This document shows, piece after piece, positions 17,788 to 26,932 of a DNA stretch of 49,131 nucleotides. The stretch comes from DATKZS01 sp035527835 [NCBI: bacterium] (lineage in GTDB: Bacteria > RBG-13-61-14). The notes beneath the pieces were generated by a model. The model made no database searches. It had not been told where the DNA came from and was given only the letters and a program-made list of their open reading frames with translations. Positions within the stretch are counted from its first letter, which is position 1. Each line of letters begins with the position of its first letter. The stretch is taken from assembly GCA_035527835.1 (NCBI GenBank), contig DATKZS010000043.1:1-49131 (forward strand), written 5' to 3'. A program made the translations under genes and the position numbers.

Positions 17788-18908
17788 TGGAGCGGAGAAT
17801 GCTGATCGCGGGAGGAGGGACCGGGGGCCATCTGTTTCCGGGCATGGCCGTGGCCGAGGAGTTCGTGTCGCGCGGACCCGGCCACCGCGTGCTCTTTATC
17901 GGCACGGCGCGGGGCCTCGAGGCCCGGCTGGTGCCGGAGGCCGGCTACGAGTTCGCGGCCATCCGCTCGCGCGGCATCGCGGGAATGGGAGTCATGGGGA
18001 GAATCAAGGGACTGCTGGTCGTGCCGCTGAGCGTCGTGGACGCCGCGCGGGTGGTGCGCCGCTTCCGGCCGCACGTCGCGCTGGGCGTGGGCGGCTACGT
18101 GTCCGGGCCGGCCATCCTCGCGGCGCGGCTCCTCGGCGTGCCCGCGGCCATCCAGGAGCAGAACACGGTGCCCGGCGCCGCCAACCGCATCCTGGCGCGC
18201 ATCGCGGGCCTGGTGTTCGTGGCCTTTGAGCCGGCCAGGAAGTGGTTCCGGGCCGCCGATAAAAAGGGGCGGGTGGTCGTGACCGGAAACCCGGTCCGCA
18301 AAAAGATCGTGGACGCGCTCCTCGCCGGGAAGGGGGGCGAGGAGCGCGTTCGCGATGCGGCGCTCGGCAAGGCGCGGCTCCTCATCGTGGGCGGGAGCCA
18401 GGGCGCGCACGGCTTGAACACTCTCGCCATGGAGGCCATGGCCGCGCTGGGGGCGGAGGAGCGGGGCAAGCTCCGCGTGCGGCACCAGTCGGGAGACAAG
18501 GACCGGGAGATGGTCCAGGCGCGTTACCGCGAATTCGGGGTCGAGGCCACGGTCGAGCCGTTCCTCTCCGACATGGCGGCGGCGTACCAGGACGCGGACC
18601 TCGCGATCTCGCGCGCCGGCGCCGGGGCCGTCGCCGAGATCGCGCTGGCCGGACTGCCCTCCATCTTGGTGCCGTTTCCGTACGCGGCCTCCGACCACCA
18701 GGCCGTGAACGCATCGGTCCTGGTGGACGCCGGCGCCGCCGTCATGTTCCGGGAAGCGGAGACTGACGGAGAAAAAATGGCGCGGGCGATCGCGGGGATC
18801 GTGAACGATCCGGAACGGCGCAGAGGCATGGCCCAGCGAGCGCGCTCGGCCGCGCGGCCGGACGCCGCCAGGCAAATCGTTGACCGCTGCCTGGAGATGA
18901 TTCATTGA
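17787..18908 (+). CDS. murG: Lipid II synthase MurG (UDP-GlcNAc transferase)
   Basis: The 373-residue GT28-family protein works at the inner face of the membrane and adds GlcNAc to lipid I. Motifs are AGGGTGGHLFPGMAVAEEF at the N-terminus, GVGGYVSGPAILAA, QEQNTVPGAANRIL, VGGSQGAHGLN and SRAGAGAVAEIALAG. I start it at ATG 17787 because it overlaps the ftsW stop (TGATG) and gives the expected N-terminus. The same frame runs open far upstream through ftsW, but that part is not coding. A 51-nt gap with a small GGCTT/AAGCC hairpin precedes murC. Confidence 0.96.
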   Translation: MERRMLIAGGGTGGHLFPGMAVAEEFVSRGPGHRVLFIGTARGLEARLVPEAGYEFAAIRSRGIAGMGVMGRIKGLLVVPLSVVDAARVVRRFRPHVALGVGGYVSGPAILAARLLGVPAAIQEQNTVPGAANRILARIAGLVFVAFEPARKWFRAADKKGRVVVTGNPVRKKIVDALLAGKGGEERVRDAALGKARLLIVGGSQGAHGLNTLAMEAMAALGAEERGKLRVRHQSGDKDREMVQARYREFGVEATVEPFLSDMAAAYQDADLAISRAGAGAVAEIALAGLPSILVPFPYAASDHQAVNASVLVDAGAAVMFREAETDGEKMARAIAGIVNDPERRRGMAQRARSAARPDAARQIVDRCLEMIH

Positions 18909-18959
18909 GAATGGCGCATGGCTTATAAAGCCGTGACACTGACGGGATAGAGATAAAAA

Positions 18960-20366
18960 ATGAAACGCTGGATCAAAAACGTGCACTTCGTGGGGATCGG
19001 AGGGATCGGCATGAGCGGGATCGCCGAGGTCCTGCTTAACCTCGGCTTCGGCGTGTCCGGCTCCGACCTGAAAGAGACGGCCATCACCGAGCGGCTGGCC
19101 GGCATGGGCGGCCGGATCGTCATGGGCCACGACGCGAAAAACGTCGCGGGCGCGGACGTGGTGGTGACCAGCTCGGCGGTGAAGCCGGACAATCCGGAGG
19201 TGGTGGCGGCGCGCTACCAGGGCATCCCGGTGATCCCCCGCGCCGAGATGCTGGCCGAGCTCATGCGCATGAAGTGGGGCATCGCGGTGGCCGGATCGCA
19301 CGGCAAGACCACCGCCACCTCCATGATCTCCACCGTGCTCACCGGCGCCGGCTTCGACCCCACCTGCGTCATCGGCGGCAAGCTCAACATCTACGGCTCC
19401 AACGCCAAGCTCGGCCAGGGCGAGTGGATGGTGGCGGAGGCCGACGAGTCCGACGGCAGCTTCCTCCACCTCTCGCCCACCGTGGTCATCGTCACCAACG
19501 TGGACCGCGAGCACATGGACCATTACGCCAGCCTCGAAGCGCTCCACGCCACCTTTGTCGAGTTCATGCGCCGCGTGCCTTTTTACGGACTCGTGGTCGC
19601 GGGCATTGACGACCCGGCCGTGCGCTCGCTGATCCCGCAAGTCCAGCGCCGCGTGGTGACCTACGGCCTCGCCGACGACGCGGACATCCGCGCGGTGGAC
19701 GTGCGCTGCGAGGGCCTGTCCTGTCACTTCGTGGCGGTGAAGGAGGGGCGGCGGCTGGGCGAGGTGAGGCTCGGCATCCCGGGCGTGCACAACGCCGTGA
19801 ACGCGCTGGCCTCCCTGGCCGTGGCGTTCGAGCTCGGCGTCACGTTCGACCAGGCCGCCGCCGCGCTGCACGGCTTCATCGGCGCGGGCCGGCGCTTCGA
19901 GGTCAAGGGCGAGAAAAAGGGCGTGATGGTGATTGATGATTACGGACATCACCCGACCGAGATCAAGGCGACGCTCCGGGCCGCGCGCGACTTCCTGGAG
20001 TCGTCGCGCCGCGGGCCGAACGCGCGGCTGATCGTGGCCTTCCAGCCGCACCGCTATTCGCGGACCAAGGATTTGTGGAACGAGTTCGGCTCGTCGTTTT
20101 ATGAGGCCGACGTCCTGTTCATGGCCGACATTTACGCCGCGAGCGAGGACCCGATCCCGGGAATTTCCGGCGAGTCCCTGTGTAAAGAGGTCGGCGGACG
20201 CCGCGGGGAACGCGGCCTCGCCACCCGCTTCGTCCCGGCGGTCGCCGACGTTGCGGCCGCGGCCATCAAGGAAGTGAGGCCCGGCGACGTGTTCCTCACT
20301 CTGGGCGCGGGCAGCATCTGGCAGGTGGGCGAGACGCTGCTCGCGCTCCTGGAGGCGGGAAAATGA
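18960..20366 (+). CDS. murC: UDP-N-acetylmuramate--L-alanine ligase MurC
   Basis: This 468-residue ligase starts the stem peptide by adding L-alanine to UDP-MurNAc. It has HFVGIGGIGMSGIAEVL at the N-terminus, the ATP loop VAGSHGKTTATSMI, EADESDGSFLHL, VTNVDREHMDHY and the C-terminal DDYGHHPTEIKATL and FQPHRYSRTKDL. Length matches the family. A small AT-rich gap before the ATG contains GGGATAGAGA as a weak ribosome-binding site. Its TGA overlaps murB. Confidence 0.97.
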   Translation: MKRWIKNVHFVGIGGIGMSGIAEVLLNLGFGVSGSDLKETAITERLAGMGGRIVMGHDAKNVAGADVVVTSSAVKPDNPEVVAARYQGIPVIPRAEMLAELMRMKWGIAVAGSHGKTTATSMISTVLTGAGFDPTCVIGGKLNIYGSNAKLGQGEWMVAEADESDGSFLHLSPTVVIVTNVDREHMDHYASLEALHATFVEFMRRVPFYGLVVAGIDDPAVRSLIPQVQRRVVTYGLADDADIRAVDVRCEGLSCHFVAVKEGRRLGEVRLGIPGVHNAVNALASLAVAFELGVTFDQAAAALHGFIGAGRRFEVKGEKKGVMVIDDYGHHPTEIKATLRAARDFLESSRRGPNARLIVAFQPHRYSRTKDLWNEFGSSFYEADVLFMADIYAASEDPIPGISGESLCKEVGGRRGERGLATRFVPAVADVAAAAIKEVRPGDVFLTLGAGSIWQVGETLLALLEAGK

Positions 20367-21352
20367 GCGCGAGCCGCCGGCTCTTCGCGCAATACGCGAA
20401 AAGGCTCGCGCGCGAATTCCAGGGCCGCGTCCAGGAACGGGTGGGCATGAAGCGGCACACCACCTTCCGGATCGGCGGCATGGCCGAGCTGATGGTCTGG
20501 CCCAGGGACCTGGCCGACCTGTCCCGCGCGGTGGAGCTGGCTAAGGAGATGGAAGCGCCATGGCGCATCCTCGGCCACGGCTCCAACCTGCTGGTGGGCG
20601 ACGCCGGCGTGGCCGAGGTCCTGATCCAGATCAAGGACGCCTTTCCCGCGATCGAGGAAATGGGCGAAGAAGCGGGCGGGAAAAATGGCGGTACGGCGGG
20701 AAGCGAAAGAACGCCCGGGAGCGCGGCGCTGGTGCGGTTCGAGGCGGGGGTCAGGTTGCCCGCCGCGGTCAAGCGTTGCCAGACCGACGGGCTCGCGGGC
20801 CTGGAGTGGGCGGCCGGAATTCCAGGCTCGATGGGCGGCGCCGTGATCATGAACGCGGGCAGCATGGGCAAATCCATGAGCGACGTGATCGAGTGGGTCG
20901 AGTGGTTCCGGCCGGGCCGGGGCGTGGAGCGGGTCGAGCGCAAGGACCTGGCCTACGAATACCGGCGGCTCACGCGCCCCCGCGACGCCGCGGTGGTGGC
21001 CTGCGGCCTCCGGCTCGTCGCGGACGACCCGCGCGCCATCCGGGAAAGGATCGTGAAGGGCCTGAAGCGCCGGCGCCAGACCCAGCCGCTGACGTATCCG
21101 TCGGCGGGCTCGGTGTTCAAGAACCCGAAAAATGATTACGCGGGCCGGCTGATCGAGGCCGCGGGGCTCAAGGGATTTCGGATCGGCGACGCGCAGATCT
21201 CGGACCTTCACGCGAACTTCATCGTGAACCGGGGCCGGGCGCGGTCGCGGGAGGTGAAGGCGCTGATAGACAAGGCCCGGGAAGAGATACGCAAGGCCTC
21301 GGGCCTCGAGCTGGAGCTCGAGATCGAGCTGATCGGCGAGGAGCTGTCATGA
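20363..21352 (+). CDS. murB: UDP-N-acetylenolpyruvoylglucosamine reductase MurB
   Basis: The 329-residue flavoenzyme reduces UDP-GlcNAc-enolpyruvate to UDP-MurNAc with NADPH. It has HTTFRIGGMAELMVWP, the FAD-binding RILGHGSNLLVGD, AGIPGSMGGAVIMNAG and the active-site serine segment YPSAGSVFKNP. A glycine-rich, low-complexity insert (EEAGGKNGGTAGSERTPG, near residues 106-123) separates two beta segments of the FAD domain and looks lineage-specific. It overlaps both murC and ddl by four bases. Confidence 0.96.
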   Translation: MSASRRLFAQYAKRLAREFQGRVQERVGMKRHTTFRIGGMAELMVWPRDLADLSRAVELAKEMEAPWRILGHGSNLLVGDAGVAEVLIQIKDAFPAIEEMGEEAGGKNGGTAGSERTPGSAALVRFEAGVRLPAAVKRCQTDGLAGLEWAAGIPGSMGGAVIMNAGSMGKSMSDVIEWVEWFRPGRGVERVERKDLAYEYRRLTRPRDAAVVACGLRLVADDPRAIRERIVKGLKRRRQTQPLTYPSAGSVFKNPKNDYAGRLIEAAGLKGFRIGDAQISDLHANFIVNRGRARSREVKALIDKAREEIRKASGLELELEIELIGEELS

Positions 21353-22266
21353 TCAAACTCAAGGACCAGGTGATCGGCGTGGTGATGGGCGGGGTGAGCG
21401 CGGAGCGGGAGGTCTCGATCAAAAGCGGCAAGGCCGTGGCCGAGGCGCTGCGCTCGCTGGGCTACAGCGTGCGGGAGGTCGAGGTGGACGCGGGCGCGGC
21501 CGACCAGCTCCGCGAAGCCCGCATTGACGTGGCCTTCCTCACCCTCCACGGCGGATGGGGCGAGGACGGAAGGGTCCAGGCCCTGTGCGAGATGCTGCGC
21601 ATCCATTATACCGGCTCCGGAGTGCTGGCCTCCGGCCTCGCCATGAACAAGCCGCAGGCCAAGGCCATCTTCGTGCAGCGCGGCATCCCGACCCCCGCCT
21701 ATTGCCCCGCGCTGTCCCGGGCCTTTGTCTTCGACCAGATGGAGTTCCGCGTGCCCCTCGTGGTCAAGCCCTCGGCCGAGGGGTCCACCTTCGGCATCAC
21801 CATTGTGCGCAAGGAAGATGAATTCGACGCGGCCCTCACGCTGGCCCGCAGCTACGACGACACGCCCATGGCGGAGGAATACATCCCGGGCCGCGAGATA
21901 ACCGCGGGGGTGCTGGGCGGCGAGCCGCTGGGGGTGGTGGAGATCATTCCCCGCGAGGGCTTTTACGATTATGAGCATAAGTATACAAGGGGGGCCACCG
22001 AGTACGTCGCCCCCGCCGAGTTGTCATCAGAGATGACGGAGCGGGTGCGCGCGCTGGGCGCGGCCGCGTACGGCGCGCTCGGCTGCCGCGGCGCGGCGCG
22101 GGTTGATTTCAGGCTCGATCCCGAGCGCGGTCCGTTCGTTCTCGAAGTCAACACCATTCCGGGCATGACCCCGCTGTCGCTCCTGCCCATGTCGGCGGAC
22201 GTGATGGGGATCGGTTTTGCCGAGCTGTGCGAGCGCATGCTCAAGAGCGCGGTCGAGGGCAAATGA
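21349..22266 (+). CDS. ddl: D-alanine--D-alanine ligase
   Basis: This is a 305-residue ATP-grasp enzyme making D-Ala-D-Ala for MurF. It shows GVVMGGVSAEREVSIKSG, LHGGWGEDGRVQ, the nucleotide-binding KPSAEGSTFGITIV, EEYIPGREITAGVL and the metal-binding end FVLEVNTIPGMTPLSLLP. Length and all motifs fit the DdlB type found in division clusters. It overlaps murB and ftsQ by ATGA junctions. Confidence 0.97.
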   Translation: MIKLKDQVIGVVMGGVSAEREVSIKSGKAVAEALRSLGYSVREVEVDAGAADQLREARIDVAFLTLHGGWGEDGRVQALCEMLRIHYTGSGVLASGLAMNKPQAKAIFVQRGIPTPAYCPALSRAFVFDQMEFRVPLVVKPSAEGSTFGITIVRKEDEFDAALTLARSYDDTPMAEEYIPGREITAGVLGGEPLGVVEIIPREGFYDYEHKYTRGATEYVAPAELSSEMTERVRALGAAAYGALGCRGAARVDFRLDPERGPFVLEVNTIPGMTPLSLLPMSADVMGIGFAELCERMLKSAVEGK

Positions 22267-23210
22267 GGGAGGAAGGCAAAAAGTCGGCGGCGGGCGCGGC
22301 GACCCGCACCGTCAAGATCGGCGCGAGAGCGTTGAAAGGGCCTAAGACCGTGCGCACGGCCTCCCGCCCGGGCCGGAGCGCGGCGGGCGGGGGAGCGCGG
22401 CGGCGCGGCCTGGTCCAGGGCCGGCTGTTCCGGGCGGTGGCCGTGATCGTCGTCGTTTCCGGCGTGGGCGCGGGCCTGGGGGCCGGGGCCAAGGAGCTGT
22501 GGTCATACCTGACGCACTCGCCGCGCTTCGCGATCAAGGAGATCGTGGTGCGCACGGGAAAACGGGTCACCGAGCGCGAGATCCGGATGCTGGCCGATTT
22601 GAAGGAGGGCGACAACATCCTGGGCTTCCGGCTCTCCGATTGCGTGGCGGGCATCCAGATCCACCCGTGGGTGAAGCGGGCGTCGGTGATGCGGCAGTTC
22701 CCGGACCGGGTGGTGATCGAGGTGGAGGAGCGGGAGCCGGTGGCGCTGCTCAGCCTGGGCTCGCTCTATTACGTTGACGCCGACGGGGAGATATTCAAGA
22801 AGCTGCTTCCCGGCGATGTCATGGATTACCCGGTGCTGAGCGGGATCACGCTTCGGGAGGTGGTGGAGGGCAAGGCGCGGATTGATCCGCTGTTGCGTCT
22901 CGGCCTCGATGTGATCGCCGTGGCGAAGCAGTCGCGGATCTTCCCGGCCCGGGACATCTCGGAGGTCCGGCTGGACCGCGTCACCGGCGCGGTGGTGGTC
23001 AGGGCCTCCGACGGCATGCTGGTGCGGGTGGGCGCGGGCGAGCTGGCCGGCAAGTGGCGCCGCCTGGAGCGGACGCTGGTGGAGCTGGGCGACGAGACGA
23101 AAAAGGTGGCGGAGCTCGACCTGAACTACGAGGGCCGGGTCACGGTGAAGCTGAAAGAAGGTTACCGGGTGGCGGCGGCGGGCGCCGCGGCCATGCCCGG
23201 AGGGCTATAG
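22263..23210 (+). CDS. ftsQ: Cell division protein FtsQ
   Basis: The 315-residue bitopic protein has a long basic cytoplasmic tail rich in arginine, glycine and alanine (residues 1 to about 60), one membrane segment (AVAVIVVVSGVGAGLGAGA) and a POTRA domain starting near RFAIKEIVVRTGKRVTEREI. This is followed by the FtsQ beta domain with HPWVKRASVMRQFPDRVVIE and YYVDADGEIFKKL. FtsQ scaffolds FtsL/FtsB in the divisome. The start at 22263 forms an ATGA overlap with ddl; a slightly longer frame is possible but less likely. Confidence 0.93.
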   Translation: MREEGKKSAAGAATRTVKIGARALKGPKTVRTASRPGRSAAGGGARRRGLVQGRLFRAVAVIVVVSGVGAGLGAGAKELWSYLTHSPRFAIKEIVVRTGKRVTEREIRMLADLKEGDNILGFRLSDCVAGIQIHPWVKRASVMRQFPDRVVIEVEEREPVALLSLGSLYYVDADGEIFKKLLPGDVMDYPVLSGITLREVVEGKARIDPLLRLGLDVIAVAKQSRIFPARDISEVRLDRVTGAVVVRASDGMLVRVGAGELAGKWRRLERTLVELGDETKKVAELDLNYEGRVTVKLKEGYRVAAAGAAAMPGGL

Positions 23211-23256
23211 TTTTAAATCGAAGCGGAAGCGAAAAAAATGTGAAAGGGGAAGCGCG

Positions 23257-24483
23257 ATGGGAAAGAAGGACAATCTGATCGTGGGTCTCGACATCGGGAC
23301 CACCAAGGCGTGCGCGATCGTGGCGGAGCTCGCGGACGATGGCCTGGACATCGTCGGGATCGGGACGTCTCCGAGCTACGGGTTGCGCCGGGGGGTCGTG
23401 GTCAACATTGACGCGACGGTGGAGAGCATCAGGAAGGCGGTGGAGGAGGCCGAGCTGATGGCGGGCTGCGAGATCGCGACGGTGTTCGCGGGGATCGCGG
23501 GCGGCCACATCAAGGGCTTCAACAGCCACGGGATCGTGGCGATCAAGGGCCGCGAGGTGTCGGAGCTTGACATCAAGCGGGTGGTGGAGCAGGCGCGCGC
23601 GGTCTCGATCCCGATGGACCGCGAGGTGATCCACATCCTGCCGCAGGAGTTCGTGGTGGACGACCAGGACGGCATCCGCGACCCGCTGGGCATGAGCGGG
23701 GTGCGGCTGGAGGCCAAGGTCCACATCGTCACCGGCGCGATCACCAGCGCGCAGAACATCGTGCGCTGCGCGAACCGGACCGGCTTAAGCGTGGCCGACA
23801 TCGTGCTCGAGCAGCTTGCCAGCTCGGAGGCGGTGCTGATGACGGACGAGAAGGAGATCGGCGTCGCCCTGGTTGACATCGGCGGCGGGACCACCGACAT
23901 CGCGGTCTGGCACCAGGGCAGCATCAAGCACACCGCGGTGCTGGCGCTGGGCGGCGACCACGTCACCAACGACGTGGCGGCCGGGCTGCGCACGCCCGCC
24001 GCGGAGGCCGAGCGCATCAAGAAGAAATACGGGTGCGCCTCCGCCAAGTCGGTGGACAAGAACGAGACCATCACGGTGCCGAGCGTGGGCGGGCGGAAAC
24101 CGATGGAGGTCCCGCGCCAGACGCTGGCCGAGATCATCGAGCCGCGGATGGAGGAGATCCTGGGCCTAGTGAACCGCGAGCTGGTGCGGGCCGGCTTCGA
24201 GGACAAGTGCGCGGCGGGCGTGGTGCTCACCGGCGGGGCGGCGCTGCTGCCCGGGATCGAGGAGCTGGGCGAGCAGGTGTTCGAGCTGCCGGCCCGGGTG
24301 GGGCGGCCGATCGGCATCGGCGGCCTGATTGACGTGGTCAACTCGCCGATGTACGCCACCGGCGTCGGCCTCGTCATCTACGGGTCCAAGAACCAGTGCC
24401 GCAAGACCTTCCGGGTGCGCGACGGCAACATCTTCTCCCGAGTCTTCGACCGCGTGCGCGAGGGAGTGGAGGCGTTTTTCTAG
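23257..24483 (+). CDS. ftsA: Cell division protein FtsA
   Basis: This 408-residue actin-like ATPase tethers FtsZ to the membrane. Motifs are IVGLDIGTTKACAIVAEL (phosphate 1), the 1C subdomain with GIAGGHIKGFNSHG, VDIGGGTTDIAVW (phosphate 2) and VVLTGGAALLPGIEEL (adenosine). The C-terminus FSRVFDRVREGVEAFF forms an amphipathic helix that fits the membrane-targeting tail. AAGGGGAAGCGCG lies before the ATG. A 46-nt gap follows ftsQ. Confidence 0.97.
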   Translation: MGKKDNLIVGLDIGTTKACAIVAELADDGLDIVGIGTSPSYGLRRGVVVNIDATVESIRKAVEEAELMAGCEIATVFAGIAGGHIKGFNSHGIVAIKGREVSELDIKRVVEQARAVSIPMDREVIHILPQEFVVDDQDGIRDPLGMSGVRLEAKVHIVTGAITSAQNIVRCANRTGLSVADIVLEQLASSEAVLMTDEKEIGVALVDIGGGTTDIAVWHQGSIKHTAVLALGGDHVTNDVAAGLRTPAAEAERIKKKYGCASAKSVDKNETITVPSVGGRKPMEVPRQTLAEIIEPRMEEILGLVNRELVRAGFEDKCAAGVVLTGGAALLPGIEELGEQVFELPARVGRPIGIGGLIDVVNSPMYATGVGLVIYGSKNQCRKTFRVRDGNIFSRVFDRVREGVEAFF

Positions 24484-24485
24484 GA

Positions 24486-24547
24486 TTGTAGCGCGGGCCT
24501 CCGGCCTGCACCAGGAGGTGTTGAGGCGGGACGCCGGCACCACAATT
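24486..24547. repeat. GC-rich repeat element between ftsA and ftsZ
   Basis: ATTGTAG and CACAATT-type ends flank a GCGGGCC-TCC-GGCCTGC hairpin (about 24492-24508) and GCGGGACGCCGGC. The arrangement resembles REP-like palindromes common between genes in environmental genomes (from memory). It lies directly after the ftsA stop, inside the 172-nt gap. Confidence 0.5.
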
Positions 24548-24655
24548 GACGGACACGGTTATCAGCGCGGCGGGAATGGCCGCCGGTCGTAAAGATATAA
24601 ATTGCGGCAAAGGTTGAAACGGAATCAAGCGGAATGCGGACAAGGAGGAAGCGAG

Positions 24656-25873
24656 ATGCTCGAAATTTTGGAGACCGGCAACGGACAAGCGAAGCTCAAG
24701 GTGGTGGGGGTCGGCGGCGGAGGCGGCAACGCGCTCAACACGATGATCTCCTCGGGTCTTAGCCCGGTGGAGTTCATCGCGGCGAACACTGACGGCAAGG
24801 CCCTGGACATGAACCTGTCGGATCGCAAGATCCAACTGGGCCAGGGCCTGGGCGCCGGCGGCAACCCGCAGGTGGGCCGGAACGCGGCGGAGGAGTCGGC
24901 GGCCGAGATCGAGGAGGCGCTCGCGGGCACGGACATGGTCTTTGTCACCGCGGGCATGGGCGGGGGCACGGGCACGGGCGCGGCGCCGGTGGTGGCGCGG
25001 GTGGCCCGGGAACAGGGCTGCCTCACCGTGGGCGTGGTGACCAAGCCGTTCGAGTTCGAGGGACGGCGGCGCACGCGCATCGCGCTGGAGGGGATCGAGG
25101 AGCTCAAGGAGAACGTGGACAGCCTGATCATCATCCCCAACCAGCGGCTGCTCAACGTGGCGGGCAAGAACACGTCGGTGCTCGACGCGTTCAAGATGGC
25201 GGACGAGGTGCTGCTCTCGGCGGTACGGGGGATCTCGGACCTGATCCTGGGCCACGGGCTCATCAACGTTGACTTCGCGGACGTGAAGACGGTGATGGGC
25301 GAGCGGGGCATGGCGCTGATGGGCTCGGGGCAGGTGGAGGGCGAGTCGCGGGCCACCGAGGCCGCGCACCTGGCCATCTCCAACCCGCTGCTCGACGACG
25401 TCAGGATCGAGGGCGCGCGCGGCGTGCTGGTGAACGTCACCGGCGGCGCCGCGATCACGCTGCACGAGGTCAACGACGCGATCACGCTGATCACGGAGGA
25501 GGCGCACGAGGACGCGCTGGTGATTTACGGCCATTGCGTGGACGAGTCGCTGGGCGACGCCATTCGGATCACCGTGATCGCCACCGGGTTCGAGTCGTTC
25601 CACCACGACGTGCGCAACCGCTTCCGTATGTCCGCTCCGGCCCCGGCGGCAGCGGCCGGCAGAAAAGCGATTGACATCTCGACCCACCTCCGGCAGCGGC
25701 GGGAAGAGTTCCTCGACCAGAAGCGCCGGCAAGGATCCAAGTCGGTGGCCGACAAGTCCGCGAGCGAGTTCGAGCTCTCCGGCGCGGGCCCGGGCCGACA
25801 AAAGGCCGGGTTCCAGGAGAATTCGGAGGACGAGTACGATATTCCGGCGTATTTGCGGAGGCAGGCTGACTAG
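24656..25873 (+). CDS. ftsZ: Cell division GTPase FtsZ
   Basis: The 405-residue tubulin homologue forms the division ring. It has [16 protein letters not shown] near the N-terminus, the tubulin signature [26 protein letters not shown] (T7 region: the N-x-D before a GTPase-activating aspartate) and the C-terminal conserved peptide [14 protein letters not shown], which binds FtsA. A variable linker lies at about 320-390. I chose ATG 24656, seven bases after AAGGAGG; a TTG start 18 codons upstream is less likely. TATAAA at 24596-24601 may be part of a local promoter, but no clear -35 element was found. Confidence 0.98.
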   Translation: MLEILETGNGQAKLKVVGVGGGGGNALNTMISSGLSPVEFIAANTDGKALDMNLSDRKIQLGQGLGAGGNPQVGRNAAEESAAEIEEALAGTDMVFVTAGMGGGTGTGAAPVVARVAREQGCLTVGVVTKPFEFEGRRRTRIALEGIEELKENVDSLIIIPNQRLLNVAGKNTSVLDAFKMADEVLLSAVRGISDLILGHGLINVDFADVKTVMGERGMALMGSGQVEGESRATEAAHLAISNPLLDDVRIEGARGVLVNVTGGAAITLHEVNDAITLITEEAHEDALVIYGHCVDESLGDAIRITVIATGFESFHHDVRNRFRMSAPAPAAAAGRKAIDISTHLRQRREEFLDQKRRQGSKSVADKSASEFELSGAGPGRQKAGFQENSEDEYDIPAYLRRQAD

Positions 25874-25891
25874 CAAATATCCTATCCTGGT

Positions 25892-26145
25892 CAGTGCTGT
25901 CCAAAATAAACGGACCGGAGAACCGCCAAGACGCCAAGAGCGCTAAGGATTATTTTTTAACACGATTTTAAGAGGGCTTGGGTGCGAATGTTTCTTGCTT
26001 GGCGCTCCCGTCGGCCGGTTCGCCAAGCCGGTTGGGGCCAACGCTCCGGAGCTGTTATTTGCCGGGCCGCAAAGAAACATTATGATTTACTTGGCGATCC
26101 TTGGCGTCTTGGCGGTTTTCTTACGGCCTATTTTGGACAAGAGTG
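25892..26145. mobile_element. MITE-like foldback element inserted between ftsZ and its terminator
   Basis: This 254-bp element starts CAGTGCTGTCCAAAATA and ends with the inverse of CACTCTTGTCCAAAATA. The direct repeat TATCCTGGT (9 bp) abuts both ends (25883-25891 and 26146-26154), as expected of a target-site duplication. Subterminal arms ACCGCCAAGACGCCAAG pair with CTTGGCGTCTTGGCGGT, and internal AATGTTTCTT (25987-25996) pairs with AAGAAACATT (26072-26081), so most of it folds back. It has no credible gene. Any mobility would need a transposase supplied elsewhere. Confidence 0.75.
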
Positions 26146-26167
26146 TATCCTGGTGAATAAACAGCGG

Positions 26168-26200
26168 GCAAGGGCGCGGCGGACCGCGCCCTTGCTATTT
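26168..26200. terminator. Terminator of the ftsZ end and of tlyA (bidirectional hairpin)
   Basis: A 12-bp perfect stem GCAAGGGCGCGG/CCGCGCCCTTGC with loop CGGA is followed by TATTT on the plus strand. It touches the tlyA stop codon from the other side. The foldback element now separates it from ftsZ. Confidence 0.65.
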
Positions 26201-26932
26201 CCTGAGATGGAGGAGATATTCCTGGTTGCCTTTGGGCCCCTTGATCGGCGCGGCCACTCGCCCCTGCTCGATTAGTCCTAGTCCGCGCGCGCACGCCGAT
26301 ACCTTGTCCACGCAGGCCATGATCACCGCCGGATCGCGGACCACTCCGCCCTTCCCCACCTGTTCCCGGCCCGCCTCGAACTGCGGCTTGACCAGGGGAA
26401 TAACGTCAGCGGCCGGAGCCAGGAGCAAAGCGAGAGCCGGCAGGATGAGCTCGAGCGAGATGAAGGACACGTCAATCACGGCGAGCTGGACCAGCTCCGC
26501 CAGATCGGAGCTTTGCAGGTAACGCGCGTTCAGCCCCTCCATGACCTTCACCCGCGGATCATTTCTGAGCTTCAAGTCGAGCTGGCCCTTGCCCACGTCC
26601 AGCGCGTAAACCCTGGCCGCGCCGCGCTGGAGCAGGCAGTCGGTGAAGCCGCCGGTGGAGGCGCCAATATCGAGGCAGATTTTCCCGGATGGGTCCACGC
26701 CGAAGGCGTCGAGCGCGGCCTCCAGCTTGAGCCCGCCGCGGCTCACGTATTTCAGCCGCTCCTTCAAAGTGACGGCGGCGTCCGGGGCCACCGGCGCGCC
26801 CGGCTTGTCCTTGACCTTTCCGTCCACCAGGACGGCGCCGGCCATGATAAGCGCCTGGGCCCTGGTCCTGGTTTCAGCCAAGCCCAGCTCGACCAGGCGC
26901 TGGTCGAGGCGGATGGAATTAATTCTGCTCAT
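26195..26932 (-). CDS. tlyA: TlyA-family rRNA 2'-O-methyltransferase (hemolysin A-like)
   Basis: The 245-residue protein has an N-terminal S4 RNA-binding domain (IRLDQRLVELGLAETRTRAQ, AGAVLVDGKV) and an FtsJ/RrmJ-type methyltransferase domain. Its AdoMet motif is CLDIGASTGGFTDCLLQRGA, followed by YALDVGKGQLDLKL and VIDVSFISLELILP. TlyA proteins methylate riboses in 16S and/or 23S rRNA; the historic name hemolysin is kept by many databases. The ATG at 26932 overlaps the dxs stop (ATGA). Position after dxs is common in bacteria, and the gene ends in the shared terminator. Confidence 0.92.
   Translation of the reverse strand: MSRINSIRLDQRLVELGLAETRTRAQALIMAGAVLVDGKVKDKPGAPVAPDAAVTLKERLKYVSRGGLKLEAALDAFGVDPSGKICLDIGASTGGFTDCLLQRGAARVYALDVGKGQLDLKLRNDPRVKVMEGLNARYLQSSDLAELVQLAVIDVSFISLELILPALALLLAPAADVIPLVKPQFEAGREQVGKGGVVRDPAVIMACVDKVSACARGLGLIEQGRVAAPIKGPKGNQEYLLHLRK

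Noticed and set aside
17727-20051. A 774-codon minus-strand frame opposite murG/murC
   Set aside because: It crosses two well-defined genes in antisense and its product has no recognisable domain.
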